Below are positions 46,015 to 56,057 of a stretch of DNA of 64,000 nt, piece by piece; within the stretch, counting starts at the first letter, position 1; each line of letters begins with the position of its first letter. This stretch comes from Mycolicibacillus trivialis (GTDB lineage: Bacteria; Actinomycetota; Actinomycetes; Mycobacteriales; Mycobacteriaceae). The stretch is from NCBI RefSeq assembly GCF_002102395.1, contig NZ_LQPZ01000013.1, positions 62,001 to 126,000 on the forward strand. Reading direction: 5' to 3'. The translations under genes were made by a program, and so were the position numbers. Under the pieces are notes generated by a model. It was not told where the DNA came from. It made no database searches and was given only the letters and a program-made list of their open reading frames with translations.

Positions 46015-47357
46015 CCCGCATCGGGCGGCCCATGCAGGCGGTGCTTTCGCTGCGCACGATCGTGATCGTGGCGGCGCTGTCGGTGGTGCTGCTGGTGATC
46101 CTGCTGGGCGCCTGGGTGTGGGTCGGGGTCACCAACGACCAGTACAACCAGCTCGACCGGCGGCTGGACTCGGTCAGCAGCCTGGGCGACATCTCGTCGT
46201 TGCTGCGCAGCGGTCAGCACCACGACGCGGACCTGCCGCAGCCCGACGGCAGCGTGGTGCGCACCGCCCGGATCGCCGGGATCACCGTGTCGGTGCCCGC
46301 CGACGTGGTGTTGCCCGCCTTCGACAACGGCTACAACAACACCACCATCAACGGGGTGGAGTACCGGGTCCGCACGTTCGCCGCCGGGCAGGCCTCGATC
46401 GCGGTCGGCGCACCGATGGCGGCCACCAAGAAGCGGATCAACGAGCTGCACCTGCGGGTTCTGCTGATCTGCGGCGGCGTCATCGTGGGCACCGTGATCG
46501 TCGGCTGGACCATGTGGCGGATCATGATCAACCCGTTCCGGCTACTCGCCCAGCAGGCGCGGGCCATCAGTGCCCAATCGGTCCCCGACGACCTGCAGGT
46601 GCGCGGGGTGCGCGAAGCCGTCGAGATCGGCGAGGCCGTCGAAGGCATGCTGGCCCGCATCGGCACCGCCCAGGAGCGCACCAAGGCCGCGCTGGAATCG
46701 GCCCGCGATTTCGCCGCGGTGGCCTCCCACGAACTGCGCACCCCGTTGACCGCGATGCGCACCAACCTCGAGGTGCTGGCCACCATGGACCTGCCGATCG
46801 AGCAGCGCAAGGAGATGGTCGGCGACGTCATGCGCACCCAGACCCGCATCGAACTGACCCTCTCGGCGTTGGAGCGGCTGGCTCAGGGCGAACTCACCAC
46901 CGATGAGGACTACGTCCCACTGGATGTCACCGAACTGCTCGACCGGGCCGCCCACGACGCGATGCGGTTGTACCCGGATGTGCAGGTCACCCTGGTGCCC
47001 ACCGCGGGCGTGTTCCTGCTCGGACTGCCGGCCGGACTGCGGTTGGTGATCGACAACGCGATCACCAACGCCGTCAAACACGGCCACGCCAACGAGATCC
47101 AGCTGGACGCGGTGAGCTCGTCCGAGGGAGTCGAGATCACCATCGACGACAACGGCACCGGCGTCCCCGAGGACGAGCGCGAGGTGGTGTTCGAACGTTT
47201 CTCCCGTGGTTCCACCGCCTCGCGATCCGGCTCCGGGCTCGGTCTCGCGCTGGTGGCCCAGCAAGCCGAATTGCACGGTGGCACCGCAGCGCTGGAGGAC
47301 AGCCCGCTCGGCGGCACCCGGCTGGTGATGCGGCTACCGGGAACGCCCCCGGAATAG
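46011..47357 (+). CDS. PrrB-like sensor histidine kinase (orphan)
   Basis: The 448-residue kinase has two TM helices (IVIVAALSVVLLVILLGAWVWVGV and VLLICGGVIVGTVIVGWTMW) flanking a sensor of about 110 residues, a HAMP region, the His site FAAVASHELRTPLTAMRTNLEVL (His240), and ATP motifs DNAITNAVKHG, IDDNGTGVP and GSGLGLALVAQQAELHGG. These blocks match M. tuberculosis PrrB (Rv0902c) closely, but the sensor differs. No response regulator is adjacent. ATG 46011 overlaps the lpqL stop (ATGA), so kinase and peptidase are translated together. Its regulator could be PrrA or an unlinked one. Confidence 0.9.
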   Translation: MTRIGRPMQAVLSLRTIVIVAALSVVLLVILLGAWVWVGVTNDQYNQLDRRLDSVSSLGDISSLLRSGQHHDADLPQPDGSVVRTARIAGITVSVPADVVLPAFDNGYNNTTINGVEYRVRTFAAGQASIAVGAPMAATKKRINELHLRVLLICGGVIVGTVIVGWTMWRIMINPFRLLAQQARAISAQSVPDDLQVRGVREAVEIGEAVEGMLARIGTAQERTKAALESARDFAAVASHELRTPLTAMRTNLEVLATMDLPIEQRKEMVGDVMRTQTRIELTLSALERLAQGELTTDEDYVPLDVTELLDRAAHDAMRLYPDVQVTLVPTAGVFLLGLPAGLRLVIDNAITNAVKHGHANEIQLDAVSSSEGVEITIDDNGTGVPEDEREVVFERFSRGSTASRSGSGLGLALVAQQAELHGGTAALEDSPLGGTRLVMRLPGTPPE

Positions 47358-47375
47358 ATCGCTACGCGGCCGGGG

Positions 47376-48284
47376 TCAGCGCGATGCCGCCGCCGCGAGG
47401 GCGGCGCGGAAGCGGTCGAGGGCCCGGGTGTCGGTCAGCTCGATCCGGTAACCGGGGTTTTGCCAGTAGAACCGCATCATCTCGCGCAGCACGTCGCCGT
47501 CGGGCGTGTAGAGGCCGGGCGCGCGGAGAGTGTGGCAGGTCCCGTCGACCATCTGCACGGCCACCGGCCGTCGCGCGACCGGCCGCCCGCCGGAAGCCGA
47601 ATCGGTGACGTCGACGACCTGGTCCCATCGGCCCGACACCGAGCGCAGCACCGAGTCGAACGCGAATCCGTCCGCGTTGAACCGGATACCACCGACGCCG
47701 CCGCGCATGGCGACCAAGATCAGGGCCACCAGCAGGGGCGCCGTCACCCCCAGCAGCACGGCGGCGCCGATCGCCGGGGAGAACTTGCCGAGCATGATGG
47801 TGCCCAGCACGATGTTGTCGAGTCGGGGCTCCGGGTCGGTGGTCAACTGCAGGTAGCCGAACAACCCCGAACCGAGCGCCCAGCTCGTCAGTGTGATGAG
47901 CACCGCGACATCCACGCGGGTGGCGGGCCGCAGTGTCAGGCCCGCGCTGCCGGCGCTGCTACGGGCGACGGAGGTGCGCCGGGCCCACGGGATGCAGAGC
48001 AACCCGACAACACCGGCGTTGACGAACAGCACCATGAATCCCGCGAGGTATTCGCCTTCTTTGAACGCGATGACCATGAGTGCCAACTCCGCCACCACGA
48101 GGCCGCCCAGGGCCAGGAACGGCCGGCCGAGCGCCAGCAGTGTGCTGCCGGCGCCGCCGGCGCCGCCGCCGTCCGCCGCCGTCTCCTCGGGCGGATATCC
48201 GGGTCCGACCCGGGGCAATCGGACCGTGGCCGGCTCGCCGACAGCGGGGTAGCCGGGATCCGGACCGCGGCCGGCCGGGATCAT
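47376..48284 (-). CDS. Hypothetical four-TM membrane protein
   Basis: The 302-residue protein has a Pro/Gly-rich N-terminus, then hydrophobic segments (FLALGGLVVAELALMVIAF, GFMVLFVNAGVVGLLCI, VAVLITLTSWALGSGLFGYL and GAAVLLGVTAPLLVALILVAM) and a cytoplasmic PH-like domain: GGIRFNADGFAFDSVLRSVSGRWDQVVDV with a C-terminal MMRFYWQNPGYRIELTDTRALDRFR. The last part is echoed by the next, divergent gene (WVRFYWEHPLNRGEFLTGGALRRL), so the two are distant paralogues. A clear AGGAGA precedes ATG 48284. Function unknown. Confidence 0.75.
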   Translation of the reverse strand: MIPAGRGPDPGYPAVGEPATVRLPRVGPGYPPEETAADGGGAGGAGSTLLALGRPFLALGGLVVAELALMVIAFKEGEYLAGFMVLFVNAGVVGLLCIPWARRTSVARSSAGSAGLTLRPATRVDVAVLITLTSWALGSGLFGYLQLTTDPEPRLDNIVLGTIMLGKFSPAIGAAVLLGVTAPLLVALILVAMRGGVGGIRFNADGFAFDSVLRSVSGRWDQVVDVTDSASGGRPVARRPVAVQMVDGTCHTLRAPGLYTPDGDVLREMMRFYWQNPGYRIELTDTRALDRFRAALAAAASR

Positions 48285-48399
48285 GATGTGTTCTCCTGTT
48301 GGTGCGGGAACATCCGCTGAGCGTATCGCGGCCCAACCCGCTCGAAGGACGCGAAGCCGATGCCGGAAATCTGCGACCGGCGGCCCGGAAACCGGCGGT

Positions 48400-48405
48400 T
48401 AAACT
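48400..48405 (+). promoter_or_regulatory. Leaderless -10 (TAAACT)
   Basis: TAAACT lies exactly 6 bases before GTG 48412. Confidence 0.55.
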
Positions 48406-48411
48406 GCATCC

Positions 48412-49260
48412 GTGACGCAGTTCGAGCCCGTCGCCCAGACGCGTGCCCCTGGTGGCGAAAACACGTCGTTGAACACCACCAAATGGCTCATCCTGGTCAC
48501 CTGCGGGATTCCGACCATCGTCGCCTTGTGCATCGGTGCGGTGGCGGCTGCGGCATCGGGTCGTGGCGGTCTGGCGGTGCTGGCGGTCGGCGGCGCGGTG
48601 TTCTTCATCGTCGGGCTGGGTGCGAACTTCATGCCCTCGATGTTCGAACCGTCCTGGTCGGTCGACGCTCGCGGCACGGTCTTGCGTGTCCCGCAGTCGG
48701 CCAACCGGTTCGGGGTGATCATGATCTCGGCCTTCTCGCTGTTGTTGCTGGGCGTTGCAGCGCTGATGTTCTTCGATCCCGACTCGTTCGGCGCCCTCAC
48801 CGGTGGGGATTCGTCAGTACTGCGCTGGTTGGCGCCGACGTACGCGTTGGGTGCGATCGGATTCTGCGTCTTCTACGCCGTCCAGAGCCGGCAGCGTGGT
48901 GGTTACCATCTGCTGTTCACCCCGGACGGGTTCCTCTTCGCCGACGGAACCCTCGACAAACAGGGCCGGTGGGCCCAGGTGCGCGACGTGCTCAGCACGT
49001 CACCGATGATCCGGGTCGGGCTGAAAGAGGCGCCGCTGATGACGATGCAGGCCAACGCAATGTGCCCGCTGACCCTCGTTCTCGCCGACGGCAGCTCACC
49101 GTACATTCAGGACGTCCGGTCCTACGCGGGGCGTCAGGCCGATCCGCAGGCGTTCCGCGATTGGGTGCGGTTCTATTGGGAACACCCGTTGAATCGCGGT
49201 GAGTTCCTCACCGGAGGAGCACTGCGCCGGTTAGCGGATATGCAGACCCGGTACCGCTGA
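48412..49260 (+). CDS. Hypothetical membrane protein, paralogue of the divergent gene
   Basis: The 282-residue protein has TM segments (WLILVTCGIPTIVALCIGAVAA, GLAVLAVGGAVFFIVGLGANFM, GVIMISAFSLLLLGVAALMFF and LAPTYALGAIGFCVFYAVQS) and a PH-like cytoplasmic part: YHLLFTPDGFLFADGTLDKQGRWAQVRDVLSTS, then FRDWVRFYWEHPLNRGEFLTGGALRRLADM. This layout and the RFYW motif are shared with the gene at 47376-48284, read in the other direction 127 bases away. The GTG start is supported by TAAACT 6 bases upstream. Function unknown. Confidence 0.75.
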   Translation: MTQFEPVAQTRAPGGENTSLNTTKWLILVTCGIPTIVALCIGAVAAAASGRGGLAVLAVGGAVFFIVGLGANFMPSMFEPSWSVDARGTVLRVPQSANRFGVIMISAFSLLLLGVAALMFFDPDSFGALTGGDSSVLRWLAPTYALGAIGFCVFYAVQSRQRGGYHLLFTPDGFLFADGTLDKQGRWAQVRDVLSTSPMIRVGLKEAPLMTMQANAMCPLTLVLADGSSPYIQDVRSYAGRQADPQAFRDWVRFYWEHPLNRGEFLTGGALRRLADMQTRYR

Positions 49261-49294
49261 CCACCGAGCCGTAGACACGTGGGTGAACCGGCCC

Positions 49295-50779
49295 TCAGCC
49301 GAACCGGTAGTCGCTCAACGCGAACCGGGAGCCGTCAGCCACTGCGTCGGCGGTGGAGGTCGGCCGCAGCAGCGTCGCCTCGCCGGAATGGTTGAAGTAA
49401 TAGGACCGGCTGGTCGCGCAGTCACCGGCGTAGAACACCGAATCGTCGAGCAGTGCGGTCATCCGCTCCAGGAACGCGGTATTGGCGTCCTCGGTCACCT
49501 CGAACGTCTCGGCCCCGCGTCGATGCAGTTCCGAGAAGAGCCGGTCGATGTGACGCATCTGATACTCCATCGTGTTGAAGAATGACAGGCCGGAGAACGC
49601 GTACGGGCTGGCCAGGCTGAGATAGTTGGGGAACTCCGGAATCGATACGCCCTGATACGCCTGAAACCGATTCTCCCGCCACCACTTACCCAGGCTTCGC
49701 CCGTTGCGTCCGATGACCTCCAGTGCCGGGAAGTTGGCATCCCACAAATCGAATCCGGTTGCGAGCACCAGTGCGTCGATCGGATTCTTCCGTCCGTCGG
49801 CCGAGACGATGCCGTCCGGTTCGATCCGGTCGATCCCGGAGGTCTGCAGGTGCACGTTGGGTCGCGTGAACACCCGGTAATAGTCATTGGAGTACGTCGG
49901 CCGCTTGCAGCCGAAGTCATAATCGGGGGTCAGCTCGGCCCGCAACCTTTTGTCGCGAACCGTCGCGAACAGGAACAGCTTTGAAGCGTCCGCAGCAGCG
50001 ATGTTCAGCCGGCGGAAACGCCGGAACCGCAGCACCCCGGTCACCATCATCAACTCCAACAGGGTGTCGGTCACGAAGCGGAAACCCCGGTGTAGCGCCG
50101 GAACCGCGGCGAACAGACGTTGCACGGCGGGCGGGATGGCGAAATCGATCTTGGGCACCACCCAGATCGGCGTGCGCTGGTAGACGGTGAGCTCGGCGGC
50201 CTGCCGGGCCAACTCCGGAACCAACTGGACCGCGGTGGCGCCGGTGCCGAGGAGCCCCACCCGCTTGCCGGTGAAATCGAACGAGTCATCCCATGCCGTG
50301 GTGTGCATGATGCGTCCGGCGAAGTCGGTGATCCCCTCGATCTCGGGGGTGTGCGGCTGAGAGAGGAAGCCGGTTGCGGTGATCAGGAATCGGGTGGAGA
50401 TCACGTCTCCGCCGGCCAGGTTCACCTGCCACCGGCGGGTCTCGTCGTCCCAGCGGGCACCCTCCACCGTGGTGTTGAACCGCATGTACCCCCGCACGTC
50501 GTACTTGTCGGCGACGTGCTCGGCGTAGCGTTTCAGCTCCTCGCCGGGGGCGAATAGGCGCGACCAATAGGGGTTGGGTTCGAACCAGTAGGAGTAGGTG
50601 GTTGACGGGATGTCGACCGCGAGGCCGGGATAGCGGTTGACGTGCCAGGTCCCACCGAGGTCGCTCTCCCGGTCGAGGATCACCATGTCGCGATAACCCA
50701 GCCGGCTGAGCTGGATTGCGGCCCCGATCCCACCGAACCCGGCGCCCACGATGACCGCGTCGACGTGCTCGACACTCAT
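49295..50779 (-). CDS. Baeyer-Villiger type flavin monooxygenase
   Basis: The 494-residue FAD/NADPH enzyme inserts oxygen into ketones or related substrates. It has AVIVGAGFGGIGAAIQL for FAD, the Baeyer-Villiger fingerprint FAGRIMHTTAWD (FxGxxxHxxxW), and GKRVGLLGTGATAVQLVPELA for NADPH, with VLATGFDLW later. Mycobacteria carry several relatives (EthA, MymA and others), and this could act on lipids, ketones or prodrugs. It is single-gene, with TATCGT 6 bases before ATG 50779 and a perfect 16-bp palindrome just upstream, so a TetR-type repressor encoded elsewhere may control it. Confidence 0.9.
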   Translation of the reverse strand: MSVEHVDAVIVGAGFGGIGAAIQLSRLGYRDMVILDRESDLGGTWHVNRYPGLAVDIPSTTYSYWFEPNPYWSRLFAPGEELKRYAEHVADKYDVRGYMRFNTTVEGARWDDETRRWQVNLAGGDVISTRFLITATGFLSQPHTPEIEGITDFAGRIMHTTAWDDSFDFTGKRVGLLGTGATAVQLVPELARQAAELTVYQRTPIWVVPKIDFAIPPAVQRLFAAVPALHRGFRFVTDTLLELMMVTGVLRFRRFRRLNIAAADASKLFLFATVRDKRLRAELTPDYDFGCKRPTYSNDYYRVFTRPNVHLQTSGIDRIEPDGIVSADGRKNPIDALVLATGFDLWDANFPALEVIGRNGRSLGKWWRENRFQAYQGVSIPEFPNYLSLASPYAFSGLSFFNTMEYQMRHIDRLFSELHRRGAETFEVTEDANTAFLERMTALLDDSVFYAGDCATSRSYYFNHSGEATLLRPTSTADAVADGSRFALSDYRFG

Positions 50780-50785
50780 GCGTCA

Positions 50786-50791
50786 ACGATA
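50786..50791 (-). promoter_or_regulatory. Leaderless -10 (TATCGT) of the monooxygenase
   Basis: TATCGT on the minus strand lies 6 bases before ATG 50779 and 2 bases from the palindrome at 50793. Confidence 0.55.
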
Positions 50792-50792
50792 C

Positions 50793-50808
50793 CTTACTCA
50801 TGAGTAAG
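50793..50808. promoter_or_regulatory. Operator-like palindrome before the monooxygenase
   Basis: CTTACTCATGAGTAAG is a perfect 16-bp palindrome directly upstream of the -10 hexamer, in the spacer position. This fits a TetR-family site. No regulator gene is adjacent. Confidence 0.75.
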
Positions 50809-50871
50809 TTTGTAGCGATTGCGACCGGGTAATCTGGACGGGCCGACGCAGTCAGAACAGGGGGAGGAGTC

Positions 50872-51054
50872 ATGACCGAGCCGATTCCGAGCGCCAGCGA
50901 CCTCGACATCGCCGAGCAGGCCATGGCAGTCGACGAGGAGCACGACGACGCGTTCGACCCCGGCGCCCTCGCCAGCGGCGAGGCCAACCCGGCCGACGTG
51001 TTCGACCAGCAGCAGAGCGTGCCACTCGACGACGACGATTACCCCACCGGCTAG
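50872..51054 (+). CDS. Small acidic protein upstream of GAF-ANTAR
   Basis: The 60-residue protein is strongly acidic (DLDIAEQAMAVDEEHDDAFD, then VPLDDDDYPTG) with no hydrophobic segment. A strong GGGGGAGGAG precedes ATG 50872, and TAATCT at 50829-50834 may be its -10. It lies 7 bases before the GAF-ANTAR gene, so both share a transcript. It is likely disordered; a role as a partner or decoy of the regulator is speculation. Confidence 0.65.
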   Translation: MTEPIPSASDLDIAEQAMAVDEEHDDAFDPGALASGEANPADVFDQQQSVPLDDDDYPTG

Positions 51055-51061
51055 GCCGTCG

Positions 51062-51796
51062 ATGACCGAACCGGCCCCCGGCGCGCCGACGGACGTGGAC
51101 CCGGCCAATGTGTTCGCGGCGCTCGCCGAAATCGTCTACCGCGGCAGCGACCTCAGTGAGGTCTACAGCGCGATCTGCATGGCCGCGACGCTGTTGGTGC
51201 CCGCCTGCGACCACGCCAGCATGCTGGTGCGCCGGGGCGGGCGATACGAGATCGCCGCGGCCAGCGACGGGGTCGCTCGCCGCATCGACGAGATGGAACG
51301 TGAACTCGGCGAGGGCCCGTGCCTGGACGCCATCGAGGACGAAGCCGCTCAGATCGACAGCGACATCACGGTGCGCAGCACCTGGCCGCGGCTGGCCGAG
51401 CGGGTCATGGCCGAAACCCCGGTGCGCGGTGTGATGGGGTTCCGGCTGCTGGTCAACGATCGCAAGGAGGCGGCGCTGAACCTGTTCAGCGACACCCCCG
51501 ACGCGTTCGACACCGCTGCGGCCGAACGGGCCGTCGTCCTGGCCGCGTTCGCCTCGGTGGCGGTCAACGCGGTGGTCCGTGGCGAGGATGTCGCGACGCT
51601 GCAGCGTGGCCTGGACAGCAACCGCGAGATCGGCAAAGCGATCGGCATGCTGATGTTGCTCAACGGGGTCAGTGACGCCGATGCCTTCGACATGCTGCGC
51701 CGAGTCTCCCAGGAGACCAACGTCAAGCTCGCCAAGGTCGCCGCGCAGGTCATCGCCGGCAGCGGGCGGCTGGATCCGAACTCAGCGGCCCAGTAA
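51062..51796 (+). CDS. GAF-ANTAR RNA-binding regulator
   Basis: The 244-residue protein has an N-terminal GAF domain (VYSAICMAATLLVPACDHASMLVRRGGRYEIAAAS, ELGEGPCLDAIEDEAAQIDSD, GVMGFRLLVNDRKEAALNLFSDTPDAFD) and a C-terminal ANTAR helix bundle: LQRGLDSNREIGKAIGMLMLLNGVSDADAFDMLRRVSQETNVKLAKVAAQVI. ANTAR domains bind paired RNA hairpins and act by antitermination; the GAF part may sense a small ligand or redox state. No target hairpins were found nearby. It overlaps the convergent hydrolase gene by 15 bases at the 3' end. Confidence 0.92.
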   Translation: MTEPAPGAPTDVDPANVFAALAEIVYRGSDLSEVYSAICMAATLLVPACDHASMLVRRGGRYEIAAASDGVARRIDEMERELGEGPCLDAIEDEAAQIDSDITVRSTWPRLAERVMAETPVRGVMGFRLLVNDRKEAALNLFSDTPDAFDTAAAERAVVLAAFASVAVNAVVRGEDVATLQRGLDSNREIGKAIGMLMLLNGVSDADAFDMLRRVSQETNVKLAKVAAQVIAGSGRLDPNSAAQ

Positions 51797-52392
51797 CCGC
51801 AGCGCGGCGGACACGGCCAGCTCCGGCACATCGAGGGTCTTCGACGCGAGATCGTGCCGGGCGTCGACGACCTCGACGATCTCGGTCGCCGCGGGGATCA
51901 AGGCCGCCGCCGCGTGCATCTCGGCCAGGCTGCCGAAGGGGTCCCGACCGCCGTGCACGAAGACCGTCGGCACGGTGAGGTCGGGCAGGTGCGCGGTGCG
52001 GGCCCGCTCCGGCTTTCCGGGCGGGTGCAGCGGGTAGGAGAACAGGGTCAGCAGGTCAAGCGACGCCGCCGCGGCCACCATCGAGGTCTGCCGTCCGCCG
52101 TAGGAGTGCCCGCCGGCGATCAGCGGTCCGTCGGCCAGGCCGCGGGCCAACCCGACCGCCTCGAGGATGCCGTCGCGGTCGGCCTGGCCGTTGCCCCCCG
52201 GCGGCCCGCTGGCCCGACGCCGCCGGAACGGCAGGTTGTAGCGGACCGCGAGCCACCCACGGGCCGCCCAGACTTCGCAGACCCGTTGCAGCAGAACGGA
52301 GTCCCGATTGCCACCCGCACCGTGGGCCAACAGCACGACACCGTCCGGGTCCCCGGCCGGGCGGTGGGCGACCCCCTCGATCGGGGAGAGGT

Positions 52393-52396
<4 letters not shown>
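51782..52396 (-). CDS. Alpha/beta hydrolase (dienelactone hydrolase/Tex30-like)
   Basis: The 204-residue enzyme has the alpha/beta hydrolase core: GVVLLAHGAGGNRDSVLL (oxyanion), the nucleophile elbow AGGHSYGGRQTSM, VFVHGGRDPFGS for the Asp and VDARHDL for the His. This compact form matches the KANL3/Tex30 branch. It is the third gene after thiC and thiD; its GTG overlaps the thiD stop, as in M. tuberculosis Rv0421c. A thiamin role is not established. Confidence 0.85.
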
Positions 52397-54954
<2,558 letters not shown>

Positions 54955-55106
54955 CGGTGTGTGGTTGTGCGCATCCGGTCGGTGCCGGACGCACGCCTCA
55001 CGCTATCCCAGTCCGAGCCCGCTGCCCAGGGGGCGGCGCGAACCGGCGCGGCGCGACCGTAGACACGCCGCTGACCTGCGAATCAACCCATAACCGGGGG
55101 GTGTGG

Positions 55107-55140
55107 TTGACCCGGTCGGCGCCCTGGTGCACCATAGGTG
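55107..55140 (+). promoter_or_regulatory. Possible promoter of the M-box transcript
   Basis: TTGACC at 55107-55112 and ACCATA / CATAGG at about 55131-55138 have a workable spacing of 18-20 bases and lie just before the M-box. The rest of 54955-55106 shows only the divergent thiC promoter area. Confidence 0.35.
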
Positions 55141-55310
55141 ACGCAAGCACCTCGTTAAGCGAGGCGTCTGCACGGACATAGGCCACTGACCTCTAACGTC
55201 GAGAGACGGCCAAGGTCAGGACAGCTCCTCCCGGCTTAAGGGTTGAGCCCAAGTGGCTTCCGGTTCCCGGACACGCCGTGCAGTGCCAAAGCCCGAACGA
55301 GTGGGGTGCG
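55141..55310 (+). ncRNA. M-box (ykoK leader) Mg2+ riboswitch
   Basis: The leader has the M-box landmarks: CTCGTTAAGCGAGG near its start (55151-55164), a long middle stem (ACTGACCT pairing with AGGTCAG), and the 3' core GCCGTGCAGTGCCAAAGC followed by CGAACGAGTGG. This matches the RF00380 core as I know it (CUCGUUAGGUGAGG..., GCCAUACAGUGCUAAAGC...). Such elements sense Mg2+. In M. tuberculosis M-boxes precede Rv1535 and the PE20 operon. Downstream, GCACTGCACG (55348-55357) is the exact complement of CGTGCAGTGC (55277-55286) in the core, an obvious alternative pairing for an expression switch. Confidence 0.85.
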
Positions 55311-55542
55311 GTTCTTCCGGTGTGAGCCGGATTCCGCCTCCTGATGTGCACTGCACGCTGCCGGCGCCACAGGGTGCCATGGCCGAGAGGAGGTGAGGGG
55401 CGAAATGAGCTCCGGTGATAGTCCATCGCGACCCAGGGCGATCGTTCCGTCCCCGCGCTCGGCCGCCGTGCCCCGGCACTGACCGCCAGAACGGAACGCC
55501 ATCGCCACCTCGTCCTCACGTTTTCTCGGCCAGGAGGCAATC

Positions 55543-55722
55543 ATGGCGACCATTGCATACAGCGACGTAACCACCCCGGCCCGCACCGCGGTGAACGGCT
55601 TTGCCGAGCTGCACCGCCGCGACGGCGACCCGCTGGTCGACGGTGCCACCCGGCTGCTCAGCGTGCCGCTGCGTCAGGTGTACGCGCTGGCGTGGCGGGC
55701 CGGCATCCTCACCGTGCGCTGA
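55543..55722 (+). CDS. Small M-box-controlled protein (59 aa)
   Basis: The 59-residue protein reads MATIAYSDVTTPARTAVNGF, then a polar middle and RLLSVPLRQVYALAWRAGIL at the end, an amphipathic or weakly membrane-binding helix. A strong AGGAGG lies 5 bases before the ATG. The 230 bases between the M-box core and this gene hold the expression platform and no other gene. It may be the counterpart of Rv1535, the small protein behind an M-box in M. tuberculosis, but I cannot align the two here. Its C-terminal half is echoed by a second small ORF at 56072. Its function is unknown. Confidence 0.75.
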   Translation: MATIAYSDVTTPARTAVNGFAELHRRDGDPLVDGATRLLSVPLRQVYALAWRAGILTVR

Positions 55723-55732
55723 ACCGGACGGC

Positions 55733-56008
55733 TCAGACGTCCTCCATCGCCTTGCCGAGTTCCTCCAGGATCCGGCTGCGCTGGTTGGCGGCCATCAGGT
55801 GGCCGGCGGCGATCACCAGCGCGACCGGCCATTCGATCAGCTCGAACGTGGCCAGCAGTGCCAACCCGCCGTAGTAGGCCAACTGCTCCGGCGGGGGCAC
55901 TGCGACCTCGCCCACCACCGGGAGGTTCAGCGCGAACGACTCGCCTTCACGGATCTCCTGCACCGCGTCCCGGTGTGATGTCTCGCGGCGAGACTGCTTG
56001 TCCACCAT
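55733..56008 (-). CDS. Rv0424c-like small membrane-associated protein
   Basis: The 91-residue protein equals Rv0424c in length and place between thiC and ctpH. A charged N-terminus (SRRETSHRDAVQEIREGESF) precedes VVGEVAVPPPEQLAYYGGLALLATFELIEWPVALVIAAGHLMAANQRSRILEEL. The hydrophobic part with an IEWPV motif is close to a VEWPV helix in the Rv0426c-like protein on the other side of ctpH. These may be small partners of the ATPase; that is inference from position and the shared motif. Confidence 0.85.
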   Translation of the reverse strand: MVDKQSRRETSHRDAVQEIREGESFALNLPVVGEVAVPPPEQLAYYGGLALLATFELIEWPVALVIAAGHLMAANQRSRILEELGKAMEDV

Positions 56009-56057
56009 CGTTTGCCTTTCAGTAACGGAGGGTTCGCCGGCGGGTCGGCTGCGGCGG

